A stretch of 64,000 nucleotides of DNA from Pseudomonas parafulva (GCF_000800255.1 NZ_CP009747.1:124001-188000), one strand, 5' to 3'; positions 19,461 to 31,194 are shown, numbered from the stretch's first letter. The notes: a model not told the origin generated them from the sequence alone. Numbers and translations: made by a program.

Positions 19461-21548
19461 TCACCGCACCTGACTGGCCTGGATGGCGGTCAGGGCGATG
19501 GTGTGTACGATGTCATCCACCTGTGCGCCGCGCGGCAAATCGTTCACCGGCTTGCGCAACCCCTGCAGCATGGGCCCCAGGCTGACCCCGTCCGTGCTGC
19601 GCTGCACGGCTTTGTGGGTGGTGTTGCCGGTGTTCAGGTCGGGGAACACGAACACCGTCGCGCGCCCGGCCACCGCGCTGTTGGGCGCGAGCTGGCGGGC
19701 GACCTGCGGGTTGGCCGCTGCGTCGTATTGCAGAGGGCCGTCGATCAGCAGCCCCTGTTCGGTATCCTGGGCCAGGCGCGTGGCCTCCCGCACTTTCTCC
19801 ACTTCTTCATCGCTCGCCGAATCGCTCGAATAGCTGATCATCGCCACCCGTGGAGCGATGCCGAAGGCCTGCGCCGATTCGGCGCTCTGCCGGGCGATCT
19901 CGGCCAGCTCGCTGGCATTGGGGTGCGGGTTCATCACGCAGTCGCCGTACACCAGCACCTGCTCGGGAAACAGCATGAAGAACACCGAGGACACCAGGCT
20001 GGCGCCGGGCGCGGTCTTGATCAGTTGCAGGGCCGGGCGAATGGTGTTGGCCGTGGAGTGCACCAGGCCCGACACCAGGCCATCGACCTCGCCGAGCGCG
20101 AGCATCATGGTGCCGATCACCACCGGATCTTCCAGTTGTTGCTCGGCCATCGGCGCATTGAGGTTCTTGCTTTTGCGCAGGTCGACCATCGGCTGCACGT
20201 AGCGCGCGCGAATCAGCTCGGGATCGAGTATTTCCAGGTCTGCCGGCAGGCTGATGCCCTGGGCGCGGGCTACGGCCTCGACGTCTTCGGGCTTGGCCAG
20301 CAGGACGCAGCGGGCGATGCCACGGGCCTGGCAGATGGCTGCAGCCTGCACCAGCAACGGTTCGGCGCCTTCGGGCAGGACGATGCGCTTGTTGGCCTGC
20401 TGTGCGCGCTGGATCAACTGATAGCGGAATACCGCCGGCGACAGCCGCAGTTCACGGGGCGTGCCGCAGCGCTGGTGCAGCCAGGCGGCGTCCAGGCGAC
20501 TGGCGACGAAGTCGGTGATGAACTCGGCGCGGTCGCGATCGTCCACCGGGATTTCCCGGTTCAGCGAGTTCAGCAGGTTGGCGGTGTCGTAGGAGCCGGT
20601 GCTCACCGACAGAATCGGCAGGCCGGCCTGCAGCGCACCGCGGCACAGGCCGAGAATGCGCGCGTCCGGTTTGCTGTCGCTGGTCAGCAGCAGCCCGGCC
20701 AGCGGCACGCCATTGATCGCCGCCAGGCTCACCGCGAGGATGATGTCGTCGCGATCGCCCGGGGTCACCACCAAGGTGCCGGACGTCAGCAGCGGCACGG
20801 TGTTGGCCACCGTGCGCGCGCAGAGGATGATCTTGTTCATGCGCCGCTGTTCATAGTCGCCTGCATTGAGCACCTGGGCACCCAGCAGCTCGGCCACGTC
20901 ACGGGTACGTGGCGCGTTCAACTCGGGTTGATAGGGAATGCAGCCGAGCAGGCGGAAGTCGTCGCCGCGCAGCAGCGGCGAATGCTCGCGCAGGCGAGTG
21001 GCGAAGTCGGTCATGCTCTCGTCGGTACGCACCTTGTTGAGAATGACCCCGAGCACTTTCGGGTCGCGCGGGCCGCCGTACATCTGCGCCTGCAATTCGA
21101 CCCGCCCCGAGAGCTCGCTGAGCACTTCGTTTTCCGGAGCCGATACCAGGATCACCTCAGCGTCCAGGCTCTTGGCCAAGTGCAGGTTGACCCGCGCCGC
21201 GTAGCTGGCGTGGCGAGTCGGCACCATGCCTTCGACCACCACCACGTCGTTGCCGACGCAAGCCTGCTGGTACAGGCGGATGATCTGCTCGAGCAGTTCG
21301 TCGAGCTGGCCGTCGCCGAGCATACGCTCGACCTGGGCCAAGCTCAGCGGCGTCGGTGGCTTGATGCCGTGGGTGCGGGCAACCAGTTCGGTGGAGCGTT
21401 CCGGGCCGGTGTCCCCGGGGTGGGGCTGGGCGATCGGCTTGAAGAACCCGACCTTGAGCCCGCCGCGCTCGAGCGTGCGCACCAGGCCCAGGCTGATGGA
21501 GGTCAGGCCGACCCCGAAGTCGGTCGGCGCGATGAAAAATGTCTGCAT
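19461..21548 (-). CDS. pta: Phosphate acetyltransferase
   Basis: A 695-residue long-form enzyme that interconverts acetyl-CoA and acetyl phosphate. An N-terminal BioD-like P-loop domain (MQTFFIAPTDFGVGLTSISLG) and a middle DRTGG domain precede the C-terminal catalytic phosphotransacetylase domain starting near residue 370 (KRIVLPEGAEPLLVQAA). The conserved TIRPALQLIKTAPG segment is present. The start at 21548 is chosen because the BioD-like strand begins there; the upstream extension is non-conserved. No ackA lies next to it in this window. Confidence 0.95.
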   Translation of the reverse strand: MQTFFIAPTDFGVGLTSISLGLVRTLERGGLKVGFFKPIAQPHPGDTGPERSTELVARTHGIKPPTPLSLAQVERMLGDGQLDELLEQIIRLYQQACVGNDVVVVEGMVPTRHASYAARVNLHLAKSLDAEVILVSAPENEVLSELSGRVELQAQMYGGPRDPKVLGVILNKVRTDESMTDFATRLREHSPLLRGDDFRLLGCIPYQPELNAPRTRDVAELLGAQVLNAGDYEQRRMNKIILCARTVANTVPLLTSGTLVVTPGDRDDIILAVSLAAINGVPLAGLLLTSDSKPDARILGLCRGALQAGLPILSVSTGSYDTANLLNSLNREIPVDDRDRAEFITDFVASRLDAAWLHQRCGTPRELRLSPAVFRYQLIQRAQQANKRIVLPEGAEPLLVQAAAICQARGIARCVLLAKPEDVEAVARAQGISLPADLEILDPELIRARYVQPMVDLRKSKNLNAPMAEQQLEDPVVIGTMMLALGEVDGLVSGLVHSTANTIRPALQLIKTAPGASLVSSVFFMLFPEQVLVYGDCVMNPHPNASELAEIARQSAESAQAFGIAPRVAMISYSSDSASDEEVEKVREATRLAQDTEQGLLIDGPLQYDAAANPQVARQLAPNSAVAGRATVFVFPDLNTGNTTHKAVQRSTDGVSLGPMLQGLRKPVNDLPRGAQVDDIVHTIALTAIQASQVR

Positions 21549-21579
21549 GCGTGGCGTCTCGAATGAGCAGTGCAAGGAA

Positions 21580-21882
21580 TCAACGGTCAAGGGTAGCGCC
21601 ATCAGCCCCTCTCGCGCACCAGCCGCAGGTGAAGACCTGGCCGACACGGGCGGCGCGCTGCTCTGGGTCGAGCACCCAGGCTCGGTTCTGCCAGGGCGGC
21701 TGATGGCGCAGGTGCTGGGTATGGCCGCAGGAAAGTGCCACCACCCAATGGCCGTTCTCGTCTTGCTGGAAGCTGACGATCCGACTGATGGGGCGTTCCC
21801 CCTCGGCTGCGCGTTCGCATTCGGGCGAACCCTTCGTTACACTTGTGCGCTCTACATTCTTTTGCAAAAGGTCTTGCCCCAT
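21580..21882 (-). CDS. DUF3565 family protein
   Basis: A short (up to 100 aa) protein whose conserved part is PISRIVSFQQDENGHWVVAL, followed by SCGHTQHLRHQPPWQNRAWV and a CGWCA ending. The cysteines and histidines suggest a metal-binding fold; function is unknown. The start is uncertain. The ATG at 21882 overlaps the ATG of the divergent FKBP gene, and an in-frame TTG at 21867 would shorten it by five residues; the first 30 residues look unconserved. It lies between pta and the SlyD-like gene. Confidence 0.65.
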   Translation of the reverse strand: MGQDLLQKNVERTSVTKGSPECERAAEGERPISRIVSFQQDENGHWVVALSCGHTQHLRHQPPWQNRAWVLDPEQRAARVGQVFTCGWCARGADGATLDR

Positions 21883-22366
21883 GCTGATCGCCGCCAACAA
21901 GGCAGTCTCCATCGACTATACCCTGACCAACGACGCCGGGGAGACCATCGACAGCTCCGCCGGTGGCGCGCCGCTGGTCTACCTGCACGGTGCCGCCAAC
22001 ATCATTCCGGGCCTGGAAAAGGCGCTGGAAGGCAAGCAGGCTGGTGATGAACTCACCGTTGCCATCGAGCCGGAAGAGGCCTACGGCGAGTACATGGCCG
22101 AGCTGGTCAGCACCCTGAACCGCAGCATGTTCGAAGGCGTCGACCAACTGGAAGTCGGCATGCAGTTTCACGCTTCGGCGCCGGACGGCCAGATGCAGAT
22201 CGTCACCATCCGTGACCTCGACGGCGACGACGTCACCGTCGATGGCAACCACCCGCTGGCCGGCCAGCGCCTGAACTTCAAGGTCAAGGTGGTCAATGTG
22301 CGTGATGCCAGCGAGGAAGAACTCGCCCATGGCCACGTGCACGGCGAGGGTGGCCATCAGCACTGA
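21881..22366 (+). CDS. SlyD-like FKBP-type peptidyl-prolyl isomerase
   Basis: A 161-residue cytoplasmic FKBP. The FKBP strands are TNDAGETIDSSAGGAPLVYLHG and NIIPGLEKALEGKQAGDE; the insert-in-flap domain lies between, and NHPLAGQRLNFKVKVVNV closes the fold. The C-terminus ends in HGHVHGEGGHQH, a short metal-binding tail like that of SlyD, which serves nickel handling in enteric bacteria. An AAAGG site upstream of ATG 21881 supports the start. A strong terminator follows. Confidence 0.88.
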   Translation: MLIAANKAVSIDYTLTNDAGETIDSSAGGAPLVYLHGAANIIPGLEKALEGKQAGDELTVAIEPEEAYGEYMAELVSTLNRSMFEGVDQLEVGMQFHASAPDGQMQIVTIRDLDGDDVTVDGNHPLAGQRLNFKVKVVNVRDASEEELAHGHVHGEGGHQH

Positions 22367-22394
22367 TTTCTCAGCTAAGCTCTGAGAGTCGTCA

Positions 22395-22457
22395 GGCGCT
22401 CGGGCAAGCCGACCCGCCCATCAAGGGGGGGTGAACGGCTTGGCCGAGCGCCTTTTT
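22395..22457 (+). terminator. Strong terminator after the SlyD-like gene
   Basis: AGGCGCTCGG (22395-22404) pairs with CCGAGCGCCT (22443-22452) and is followed by a T-run. Inner CAAGCCG and CGGCTTG extend the pairing, giving an unusually long hairpin. Confidence 0.85.
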
Positions 22458-22509
22458 AGTGGGCGCCATTCGCCCCAGCGACCATCGGTCACCTGAGAGG
22501 GGAATCAAC

Positions 22510-22992
22510 ATGAGTGCATTTCACGGCCTGACGCTGAAGTCGCTCGACGGCGAGGACTTGCCTCTGGCGCCGTTCAAGGGGCAGGTCGTGCTGGTGGTGA
22601 ACGTCGCCTCCAAGTGCGGCCTGACGCCCCAGTACGCGACACTGGAGAAGCTGTACCAGCAGTTCAAGGATCGAGGCTTTGCTGTGCTCGGCTTGCCCTG
22701 CAACCAGTTTGCCGGGCAGGAGCCAGGGTCGGCGCAGGAGATCCAGGCGTTCTGCAGCCTGAATTACGGGGTTAGTTTCCCGCTCAGTGCCAAGCTTGAG
22801 GTCAATGGGCCCGAGCGTCACCCGCTGTACCGGCTACTGGCGGGCGAGGGCGCCGAGTTTCCGGGTGACATCACCTGGAATTTCGAGAAGTTTCTGGTCG
22901 GCAAGGACGGCCGTGTGCTGGCGCGTTTCGCCCCGCGCATCGCGCCGGACGAGCCGAGCGTGCTACAGGCGATCGAGAAGGCGCTGGGCTGA
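22510..22992 (+). CDS. Glutathione peroxidase family protein
   Basis: A 160-residue thiol peroxidase of the GPx fold that reduces hydroperoxides, in bacteria usually with thioredoxin. The peroxidatic cysteine is Cys36 in NVASKCGLTPQY, where animal enzymes have selenocysteine. The conserved LGLPCNQFAGQEPG (a second cysteine) and ITWNFEKFLV with the active-site Trp and Asn are present. A GAGGGG site precedes ATG 22510. It stands alone between a terminator and a convergent glycosyltransferase. Confidence 0.93.
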   Translation: MSAFHGLTLKSLDGEDLPLAPFKGQVVLVVNVASKCGLTPQYATLEKLYQQFKDRGFAVLGLPCNQFAGQEPGSAQEIQAFCSLNYGVSFPLSAKLEVNGPERHPLYRLLAGEGAEFPGDITWNFEKFLVGKDGRVLARFAPRIAPDEPSVLQAIEKALG

Positions 22993-23015
22993 TCGCGCGC
23001 CGACCAGGTTGACGC

Positions 23016-24230
23016 TCAGTTGTTCGAGGCAGTCGAGCCCGGCTTTATTGCCAGCGGCTTGATTGCCTGGGCATCGTGGGTGGTGCTCGCCGCGCAGGCG
23101 GCATACAGATGACCTTCGAATTGCTCGACGATCGTCTGCCACCCTTGGCGGCTAGCGTGCTGGCGCGCATTGAGGCGCACGCGTCGCAGGGTTTCGTCGT
23201 CCTCGAGCAACCAGCAGGCGGCGTCGATGAACGCCGGTTGATCGCCTGGCATGGCCAGGGCGCCGCTATGACCATGTCGAATATGCTGGGCCGCGGCGGC
23301 TTCGTCGTAGGCGACCACCGCCAGGCCCGAGGCCAGCGCTTCGAGCACCACGTTACCGAAGGTTTCAGTCAGGCTGGGAAACAGGAACAGGTCGCCACTG
23401 GCGTAATGCTGAGCCAGCACTTCGCCGCGTTGCGCGCCGCAGAAGATCGCCTCGGGCATCTGCTGTTGCAACTGCGCACGTTGCGGCCCGTCGCCCACCA
23501 CGATCAGGCGCAGGCGTCGCTGTGGATGGGCCTGTTGCAGGGCGCGCAGGCAGGGTTGCAGCAGGGCCAGGTTCTTTTCCGCCGCCAGCCGCCCGACATG
23601 CAGCACCGCGATATCGTCCGCCGCTAACCCCCAGTGATCGCGCAGCGCTTGATCGCGCTTTGCCGGATTGAACAATTGTCCATCGACGCCCCGAGCCATC
23701 AAGGACAGACGCTCGAAGCCGCGCCGTTCCAGCTCCAGGCGCTGGCTGGCGCTGGGCACCAGAGTGGTGGCCGTGCGCCGATGGAACCAGCGCAAGTAAT
23801 GCGTGAGCAGGCGGGCCAGCAGGCCCAGGCCGTATTGCCCGGAATACTGCGGGAAATTGGTGTGGAAGCCGCTGACCACGGCGATGCCCAGGCGTCGGGC
23901 CGCACGCAGGGCGCTAAGGCCCAGTGGGCCTTCGGTGGCGATGTACAGCACGTCCGGACGCTGCCGCCGCCAGCGCCGCCACAATTTGTGCATCGACACT
24001 TCGCCCCATTGCAGTCCCGGGTAGCCCGGCAGCGGCCAGCCACGGCACAGCAGCAGGCTATCGTCGGCGTTGGTGGCCATTTCGCCGGCCTGGCGCGGAC
24101 GCACCACCTCGACCAGATGCCCGCGCAGACGCAGGCCATCGCTGAGCCGGCCCAGGGTGTTGGCCACGCCGTTTATCTCGGGTGGAAAGGTCTCGCTGAC
24201 CAGGGTGACGCGTAGCGGCGGTGTATTCAT
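23016..24230 (-). CDS. GT4-family glycosyltransferase
   Basis: A 404-residue GT-B fold glycosyltransferase. The N-terminal acceptor half begins TLVSETFPPEINGVANTLG, the family's glycine-rich loop. The C-terminal donor half has VLHVGRLAAEKNLALL, the PSLTETFGNVVLEALASG motif with the EX7E glutamates, and GLAVVAYDEAAA. The opening resembles enzymes that add mannose or related sugars to lipid acceptors, but the substrate cannot be read from sequence. It is convergent with the peroxidase and divergent from the BdlA-like gene. Confidence 0.85.
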   Translation of the reverse strand: MNTPPLRVTLVSETFPPEINGVANTLGRLSDGLRLRGHLVEVVRPRQAGEMATNADDSLLLCRGWPLPGYPGLQWGEVSMHKLWRRWRRQRPDVLYIATEGPLGLSALRAARRLGIAVVSGFHTNFPQYSGQYGLGLLARLLTHYLRWFHRRTATTLVPSASQRLELERRGFERLSLMARGVDGQLFNPAKRDQALRDHWGLAADDIAVLHVGRLAAEKNLALLQPCLRALQQAHPQRRLRLIVVGDGPQRAQLQQQMPEAIFCGAQRGEVLAQHYASGDLFLFPSLTETFGNVVLEALASGLAVVAYDEAAAAQHIRHGHSGALAMPGDQPAFIDAACWLLEDDETLRRVRLNARQHASRQGWQTIVEQFEGHLYAACAASTTHDAQAIKPLAIKPGSTASNN

Positions 24231-24407
24231 GTGAAAAATTTTCCGCCTGCTTGATTGCCGCCATGTGACACAAAAATGATGGCCTTATGACGCCTGTTTT
24301 TCGGCACTTTTGCGTCCATCATTATTTATTTTTGGGCGGTTCAAGACTGTCTGGTTTCAGCCGATGAAGATGCCATTGACGGGTGGGTACGCTCGGGGAG
24401 AGCGGTG

Positions 24408-25724
24408 ATGTTCAATAGCAAACTGAAGCAAGAAATCCAGCAACTGCGCGAGGAACTGCAATCCATCGAGCAGATCAAGAACAGCCTCGACAGCGAAATG
24501 CTCGTGCTGCAACTCGACCCCAAAGGGCGCATCGAGTCGGCCAACGGTAATTTCGAGAAGGAGATGCTCTACACCCGCGATCGCCTGATCGGCCGCAACA
24601 TCGAGGACATCGTTCCCGAGCATGTGAAGTCGCTGGATTTCTATCAGCGCATGAAGACGGCCATCACCCGTGGCGAGCACCTGAACGGCGCTTTCCGTCT
24701 GCTGCGAGGCAACGGTGAGGAGGCCTGGCTGCGCTCGATCCTGCAACCGGTCAAGGGCACCGACGGGCGCATCCAGTGCTTCAGCCTGCATTCGAGCGAC
24801 CTGACGCGTACCATCCAGACGTCGCGTGAGCACGAAAGCCTGATCAAGGCATTGATGCGCTCCACGGCAGTGATCGAGTTCAATCTCGACGGCATCGTGC
24901 TCACTGCCAACGACCGTTTCCTGCACGCGATGGGCTACAGCCTCGAGCAGATCCGCGGCAAGCATCACCGCCTGTTCTGCGAACCCGAGGAAGCCAATTC
25001 GGCGGCCTACCAACAATTCTGGGACAAGCTGCGCCGCGGTGAATTCGTGGTCGAGCGCTTCAAGCGCATCGACGCCCACGGGCGGGTGGTCTGGCTGGAG
25101 GCGTCTTACAACCCGATCATCGATGCCCATGATGTGCTGTACAAGGTGGTCAAGTTCGCCACCGTGATCACCGATCAGGTGAATCAGGAGATGGCCGTGG
25201 CGCGGGCCGCCGACATGGCCTACGGCACCTCCCAGGACACCGATGCCGCCGCGCGCAAGGCGACCGAGGTGGTGACACAGACCGTCGAGGTGATGCGTGG
25301 CCTGGAGCGCTCCATGCAGGAGGCGGCCGAAGGCATTCAGGCGCTGGACAAGCAGTCGAAAGTGATCGGTTCGATCATCAAGACCATCAGCGACATCGCC
25401 GGGCAGACCAACCTGTTGGCGCTCAACGCGGCAATCGAAGCAGCGCGGGCTGGCGAGCAGGGCAGGGGCTTTGCCGTGGTCGCCGACGAGGTCCGCCAAC
25501 TGGCCTCGCGTACCAGCAGCGCCACCGAGGAAATCGCCCGCGTGGTGCAGCAGAACGAGCAGTTGGCCCAGGCGGCGGTGGACATCATCGACACCAGCAA
25601 GCGTCAGGCCGAGCAAGGCCTGACACTGGCCGATGAGACCGGCCAGGTGATCGTGGAGATTCAGGATGGGGCGCGGCAAGTGGTCAGCGCGGTGGGGCAG
25701 TTTTCCAATCAGTTGAGCCACTGA
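24408..25724 (+). CDS. bdlA: BdlA-like soluble methyl-accepting chemotaxis protein with two PAS domains
   Basis: A 438-residue cytoplasmic receptor. There is no membrane segment. Two PAS domains (about 28-120 and 150-245) are followed by an MCP signalling domain with the conserved hairpin [20 protein letters not shown]. The PAS regions ([41 protein letters not shown]) closely resemble BdlA of P. aeruginosa, which controls biofilm dispersal through c-di-GMP. The ATG at 24408 is preferred over the adjacent GTG at 24405 because GGGGAG lies 7 nt upstream. It could also serve as an Aer-like energy sensor. Confidence 0.82.
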   Translation: MFNSKLKQEIQQLREELQSIEQIKNSLDSEMLVLQLDPKGRIESANGNFEKEMLYTRDRLIGRNIEDIVPEHVKSLDFYQRMKTAITRGEHLNGAFRLLRGNGEEAWLRSILQPVKGTDGRIQCFSLHSSDLTRTIQTSREHESLIKALMRSTAVIEFNLDGIVLTANDRFLHAMGYSLEQIRGKHHRLFCEPEEANSAAYQQFWDKLRRGEFVVERFKRIDAHGRVVWLEASYNPIIDAHDVLYKVVKFATVITDQVNQEMAVARAADMAYGTSQDTDAAARKATEVVTQTVEVMRGLERSMQEAAEGIQALDKQSKVIGSIIKTISDIAGQTNLLALNAAIEAARAGEQGRGFAVVADEVRQLASRTSSATEEIARVVQQNEQLAQAAVDIIDTSKRQAEQGLTLADETGQVIVEIQDGARQVVSAVGQFSNQLSH

Positions 25725-25754
25725 CCGCACTACCCCTGGTGAGCGGGCGACGGA

Positions 25755-26492
25755 TCAGCGTGGGCGATCGCGCTCGCGCACCCAGAACACCGTCGCCCCC
25801 GCCACCGCCGCCGGCATCATCAGCACGTTCACCCCGGGAATCAACAGCGCCAGGTAGGTGATGCCGCCAAAACCCAGGCTCTGCCAGCGCTTCTGGCGCA
25901 GCCAGGCGAGCATGTCCTGCCAGCTCATCTTGTTGTTGTCCGCCGGGTAGTCGATGTACTGGATGGCCATCATCCACACACCGAATACCAGCCACAGCGG
26001 CGCGGCGACCACGTTTACCACCGGAATCAGCGACAGGATGAACAGTCCGATGGCCCGTGGCAGGAAGTAGCCGAGCTTGCGCATCTCGCGGCCAAGCGTG
26101 CGCGGCACCATGGCCATCAGCTCGCCCCAACTGAACGCCGGGAAGTGGTCTTCGCCACGTACCACCACTTCCACCTTCTCGGCCAGGAAGCCGTTGAACG
26201 GTGCAGCGATGATGTTGGCCAGCAGGGTGAAGGTGAAGAACACCATCAGGACCACCAGCACGACGAACAGTGGCCAGAGAATGTAGGTGAGAAAGCTCAG
26301 CCAACTGGGCAGGGTCGGCATCAGTGTGTCGACCCACAGGCTGAACTGATGGCCGGCGAAGTAGATCAGGCCGCCGAACAGCAGGATGTTGATCGCCAAC
26401 GGCAGCAGCACGAACAGGCGCAGGCTGGGGCTCAGGACCAGCTTCAGGCCTTCGCGCAGGTACTGCGGGCCGGACAGGACGGGGGCTTGCAT
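25755..26492 (-). CDS. cysZ: CysZ-type sulfate transporter (EI24 family)
   Basis: A 245-residue inner membrane protein with several hydrophobic segments ([38 protein letters not shown], and a C-terminal [20 protein letters not shown]). The conserved [16 protein letters not shown] stretch marks the EI24/CysZ family, which brings sulfate into the cell for cysteine synthesis. The start at 26492 has GGAG upstream; the longer frame beyond it is not conserved. It is divergent from trxB, with a 365-bp gap. Confidence 0.88.
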   Translation of the reverse strand: MQAPVLSGPQYLREGLKLVLSPSLRLFVLLPLAINILLFGGLIYFAGHQFSLWVDTLMPTLPSWLSFLTYILWPLFVVLVVLMVFFTFTLLANIIAAPFNGFLAEKVEVVVRGEDHFPAFSWGELMAMVPRTLGREMRKLGYFLPRAIGLFILSLIPVVNVVAAPLWLVFGVWMMAIQYIDYPADNNKMSWQDMLAWLRQKRWQSLGFGGITYLALLIPGVNVLMMPAAVAGATVFWVRERDRPR

Positions 26493-27820
<1,328 letters not shown>

Positions 27821-27903
27821 TAGAAGGCGCGGCGCGCAACGCGCCGCGTTTGCGATCGCTGGGCCACGACAGCAGCCCGGCGATCCACCTGAACGGGCCG
27901 CAG

Positions 27904-28752
27904 TTACAGGCTCAATCGCATCGACAGATCCACCGCCTTCACATCCTTGGTCATCGCGCCGATGGAGATGTAGTCCACGCCGGTTTCAGCGATCACCCGC
28001 AGTGTACTTTCGTTGACCCCGCCGCTGGCCTCCAGCTTGGCTTTGCCTGCGTTCAGGCGAACGGCTTCACGCATCTCGTCCAGGCTCAGCTCGTCGAGCA
28101 TCACGATATCTGCGCCCGCCGCCAGCGCCTGATGCAGTTCGTCCAGGCTTTCCACCTCGATTTCCACCGGCTTGCCGGGCGCAATGCGCCGTGCGGCTGC
28201 AACGGCTTCGGCCACGCCGCCACAGGCTGCAATGTGGTTCTCCTTGATCAGGAAGGCGTCGAACAGGCCGATGCGGTGGTTGTCGCAACCGCCGCAGGTC
28301 ACGGCGTATTTCTGTGCCAGGCGTAGGCCGGGCAGGGTCTTGCGGGTATCGAGCAGCCGCACCTGGGTGCCTTCGACCAGATTGGTCAGAAAGCGTGCGC
28401 GGGTCGCCACGCCTGAGAGCATTTGCAGGAAATTCAACGCCGAACGCTCGCCAGTGAGCAGCGAGCGCGCCGGCCCTTCGAGGTGAAACAGCGCCTGGTC
28501 AGCTTCAGCCTGCTCACCGTCGATCACGCGCCAGTGCACGGCTACGCGCGGATCGAGCTGGCGGAACACCGCGTCGACCCAGGCGGTACCGGCGATCACG
28601 CAGCGCTCGCGGGTGATGACGGTGGCCTTGGCCAACCGCTCGGCAGGGATGAGCTGGGCGGTGATGTCGCCGCTGCCGACGTCTTCGAGCAGTGCGCGGC
28701 GCACGTTGGCTTCGATTTCGGCGGTGAGGTCGGCGAGACGTAGGTTCGGCAT
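27904..28752 (-). CDS. nadC: Nicotinate-nucleotide pyrophosphorylase (quinolinate phosphoribosyltransferase)
   Basis: A 282-residue enzyme that converts quinolinate and PRPP to nicotinate mononucleotide in NAD synthesis. Conserved segments are [10 protein letters not shown], the [18 protein letters not shown] substrate site, [17 protein letters not shown], and LEASGGVNE near the C-terminus. The ATG at 28752 gives the usual [13 protein letters not shown] start. It is convergent with trxB and divergent from the DUF1631 gene. In many pseudomonads nadC lies next to ampD, as here with one gene between. Confidence 0.96.
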   Translation of the reverse strand: MPNLRLADLTAEIEANVRRALLEDVGSGDITAQLIPAERLAKATVITRERCVIAGTAWVDAVFRQLDPRVAVHWRVIDGEQAEADQALFHLEGPARSLLTGERSALNFLQMLSGVATRARFLTNLVEGTQVRLLDTRKTLPGLRLAQKYAVTCGGCDNHRIGLFDAFLIKENHIAACGGVAEAVAAARRIAPGKPVEIEVESLDELHQALAAGADIVMLDELSLDEMREAVRLNAGKAKLEASGGVNESTLRVIAETGVDYISIGAMTKDVKAVDLSMRLSL

Positions 28753-28969
28753 GGTCGGCTCCACAAGCAAAGTGGCGCCGATTATAGGGCAGGGGACCAC
28801 GCTTTACAGCCGTGCAAGCCGATGTCGATAACTGTGCACCGGGTCGCGTACTCGGCAGGGCGTGTTGGCAGCTGTCATCTTTTTCATCAATAATGACGCC
28901 TTGTATTTGACGTCATCGCTTTGACGAATCGAATTCGACTGTCGATCAATACCCAGCAAGGAGTTCGGG

Positions 28970-31111
28970 ATGCGCGATGAAGGCAGGGTGGGCCCCTTCG
29001 GGGTGACCCTCGACAGCAGGCGGCCAGCGCCCTTGCCTGGCCTTCCCATGGTCCTCCTGCAAGTGCGTGACAAAGCCGCGTTGCACTTGCGCCAGGGGCT
29101 CCAGGCGTTGTTCGACAACGCCGACGACACCCTCTTCGAGATGGCCGACAAGGCTGGCGTTGGCGATCCGCAGCACCTGTATTTCGAAGCCATGCGCGAT
29201 CTTCGGCTCAAGCGTAAAAGTATCGAGCGCGCCTTTCTCGACACCCTTCACGACACCTTCCTGCAACTCGGTCAGATCGACCCGCTGGGAAACTTCGACC
29301 TGGCCATCGGCAAACCTTCGCGCGAGCGCACCTTGGCAATGGGGGCGATGGTCGAGCGCGTGCTGGCGCGCGATGGGTTCGCCCTGGAACAACTGAGCCA
29401 GCGTTTCACCGCGCTGCTCGACCGGCCCGTGCAGGTGCACGGCAATCCCCTCGGGCCTGCCTGTCTGTGCCGCTATTTTCTCGATGCGGGCCGCGAGCTG
29501 GGCGTGGGCCAGCGGGTCAAACTGATCCTGCTGCAATTGTTCGAGCGTTACGTGCTGCGCGATGTCGATGTGCTGTACGCGCAAGCCAACCAATTGCTGG
29601 CCGCCGCCGGCGTGCTTGGGCATCTGGCGCCGGGGCCGCGTCGGCGCGTCGAGGATCGGGCGCTGGTCGGACGCTGCGGTCCGACCTCTTTGATTGGCGG
29701 GCCTGACCTGGATGCCGACCGCGCCGGACAGGCCTTCTTCGCGTCGCTGCAGGACCTGCTGGCGCCCCGCCGCGGTCGCCTCGCCCCACGCGTACAGAGC
29801 GTGGCGGCGGCACAGGCGATCGGTACTGCGGACCTGTTGCGCCTGATCACGCACTTGCAGCACTACCTGCCGGAACCGGTCGAGGCCGACGATTTCGATC
29901 TCGGCCAGCAACTGGAGCAACTGCTGCTGCGCATTGGCGTACGCAGTGGCACCCGGCGGCGCCTGGCCACGGACGATGAAGACTTGATCAACCTCATCGG
30001 ACTGTTGTTCGATCATGTCCGTCGCGACGACAACCTGCCCGAAGCCCTGCGGGCGCTGCTGGTCCGTCTGCACCTTCCCCTGCTCAAGGTGGCCTTGCTG
30101 GACAAAAGTCTGTTCAGCCGCACCAGTCATCCCGCGCGTCGGCTGCTCAACGAAATCGCCGCCATGGCCATCGACTGGGAGGGCGCCGGCGAGGCGCTGC
30201 ATGCGCGGATGGAACGTGTCATCCAGCGCCTGCTCAGCGATTTCGACGACGACCTGCAGGTCGTTAACGATGTGCTCGAGGAGTTCCTGCAGTTCAGCGC
30301 AGAAGAGCGTCGGCGCAGTGAGTTGCTGGAACAGCGCACCCGTGATGCCGAACAGGGGCGGGCGCGTGCGTTGCAGGCGCGTCGACAGGTCCAGTTGGAA
30401 CTCGACCGCCGCTTGCGCGGGCGCCTGGTGCCACGCGTGGTGCAGACCATGCTGATGGAGTGCTGGAGTCAGGTGTTGTTGCTCGCCTGGCTCAAGCATG
30501 GCGAAGGCTCGCAAGCCTGGGAGCACGGCCTGGCGACACTGGACGCCTTGCTCGAGAGCATCACCGTGCGGCCCCAGCCCCCGGCGCGCCAACGTTTGAT
30601 CGAGCAGTTGCCCGGGCTGCTCAAGGCCTTGCGTGATGGCCTGGCCGGGGTGGCGCTGGACTCGGCCGTACAACGGGCCTTCTTCATGGAGTTGGAGCGT
30701 CTGCACCTGCGCGCTTGCGCCGAGCCCGGTCAATGGCAGGGCGAGATCGACGAGGTCCGGATACGTGAGCCGATCATCCTGGCCATCGCCGAGGAGCCGG
30801 CCGGCAGTTGCGTATCGCCGTTGGCGGCGCACAGCCTGCAGTTGCAGCAGGTCAGGCGCCTGCGCCTGGGCACTTGGGTCGAGTTGCATGATGAAGACGA
30901 GCCGCTGCGCTGCAAGTTGGTGGCACGCGTCGAAGGGAGCGATCGGCTGGTCTTCGCCAATCGCACCGGCATGAAAGTGCGCGAATGGAGCAGTGCTGGC
31001 CTGGCCCTGGCGCTGCGCCGAGGCGAGGCGAGGGTGCTGGATGACGGCTTGCTGTTCGAGCGCGCCTTGGAGGCCGTGCTGGAAGAGCTGCGTTCAGCCG
31101 AAGTGCGTTGA
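28970..31111 (+). CDS. DUF1631 family protein
   Basis: A 713-residue soluble protein of a family of unknown function common in Pseudomonas. No signal peptide or membrane segment is seen. It is largely helical and rich in Leu and Arg, with conserved stretches LTPRVQSV-like (LAPRVQSVAAAQ), LLRLPLLKVALLDKSLFSRTSHPARRLLNEIA-type sequence near the centre, and a C-terminal beta-rich tail (LRLGTWVELHDEDEPLRCKLVARVEGSDRLVFANRTG-like) reminiscent of PilZ-type folds. An AAGGAG site precedes ATG 28970. No enzymatic motif was recognised; the tail comparison is only visual. Confidence 0.75.
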   Translation: MRDEGRVGPFGVTLDSRRPAPLPGLPMVLLQVRDKAALHLRQGLQALFDNADDTLFEMADKAGVGDPQHLYFEAMRDLRLKRKSIERAFLDTLHDTFLQLGQIDPLGNFDLAIGKPSRERTLAMGAMVERVLARDGFALEQLSQRFTALLDRPVQVHGNPLGPACLCRYFLDAGRELGVGQRVKLILLQLFERYVLRDVDVLYAQANQLLAAAGVLGHLAPGPRRRVEDRALVGRCGPTSLIGGPDLDADRAGQAFFASLQDLLAPRRGRLAPRVQSVAAAQAIGTADLLRLITHLQHYLPEPVEADDFDLGQQLEQLLLRIGVRSGTRRRLATDDEDLINLIGLLFDHVRRDDNLPEALRALLVRLHLPLLKVALLDKSLFSRTSHPARRLLNEIAAMAIDWEGAGEALHARMERVIQRLLSDFDDDLQVVNDVLEEFLQFSAEERRRSELLEQRTRDAEQGRARALQARRQVQLELDRRLRGRLVPRVVQTMLMECWSQVLLLAWLKHGEGSQAWEHGLATLDALLESITVRPQPPARQRLIEQLPGLLKALRDGLAGVALDSAVQRAFFMELERLHLRACAEPGQWQGEIDEVRIREPIILAIAEEPAGSCVSPLAAHSLQLQQVRRLRLGTWVELHDEDEPLRCKLVARVEGSDRLVFANRTGMKVREWSSAGLALALRRGEARVLDDGLLFERALEAVLEELRSAEVR

Positions 31112-31194
31112 GCCGGGGCTATCATTCACATGCACGCGTCATCTGGCCGGGGCATACTGATGCCTTGTTCCCGGCGTCTTTCAGGATCTGCCTC

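Noticed and set aside
19503..21566. A 687-codon frame antisense to pta
   Set aside because: pta is complete with conserved motifs. The antisense product is rich in His, Gln and Arg, typical of a shadow frame.
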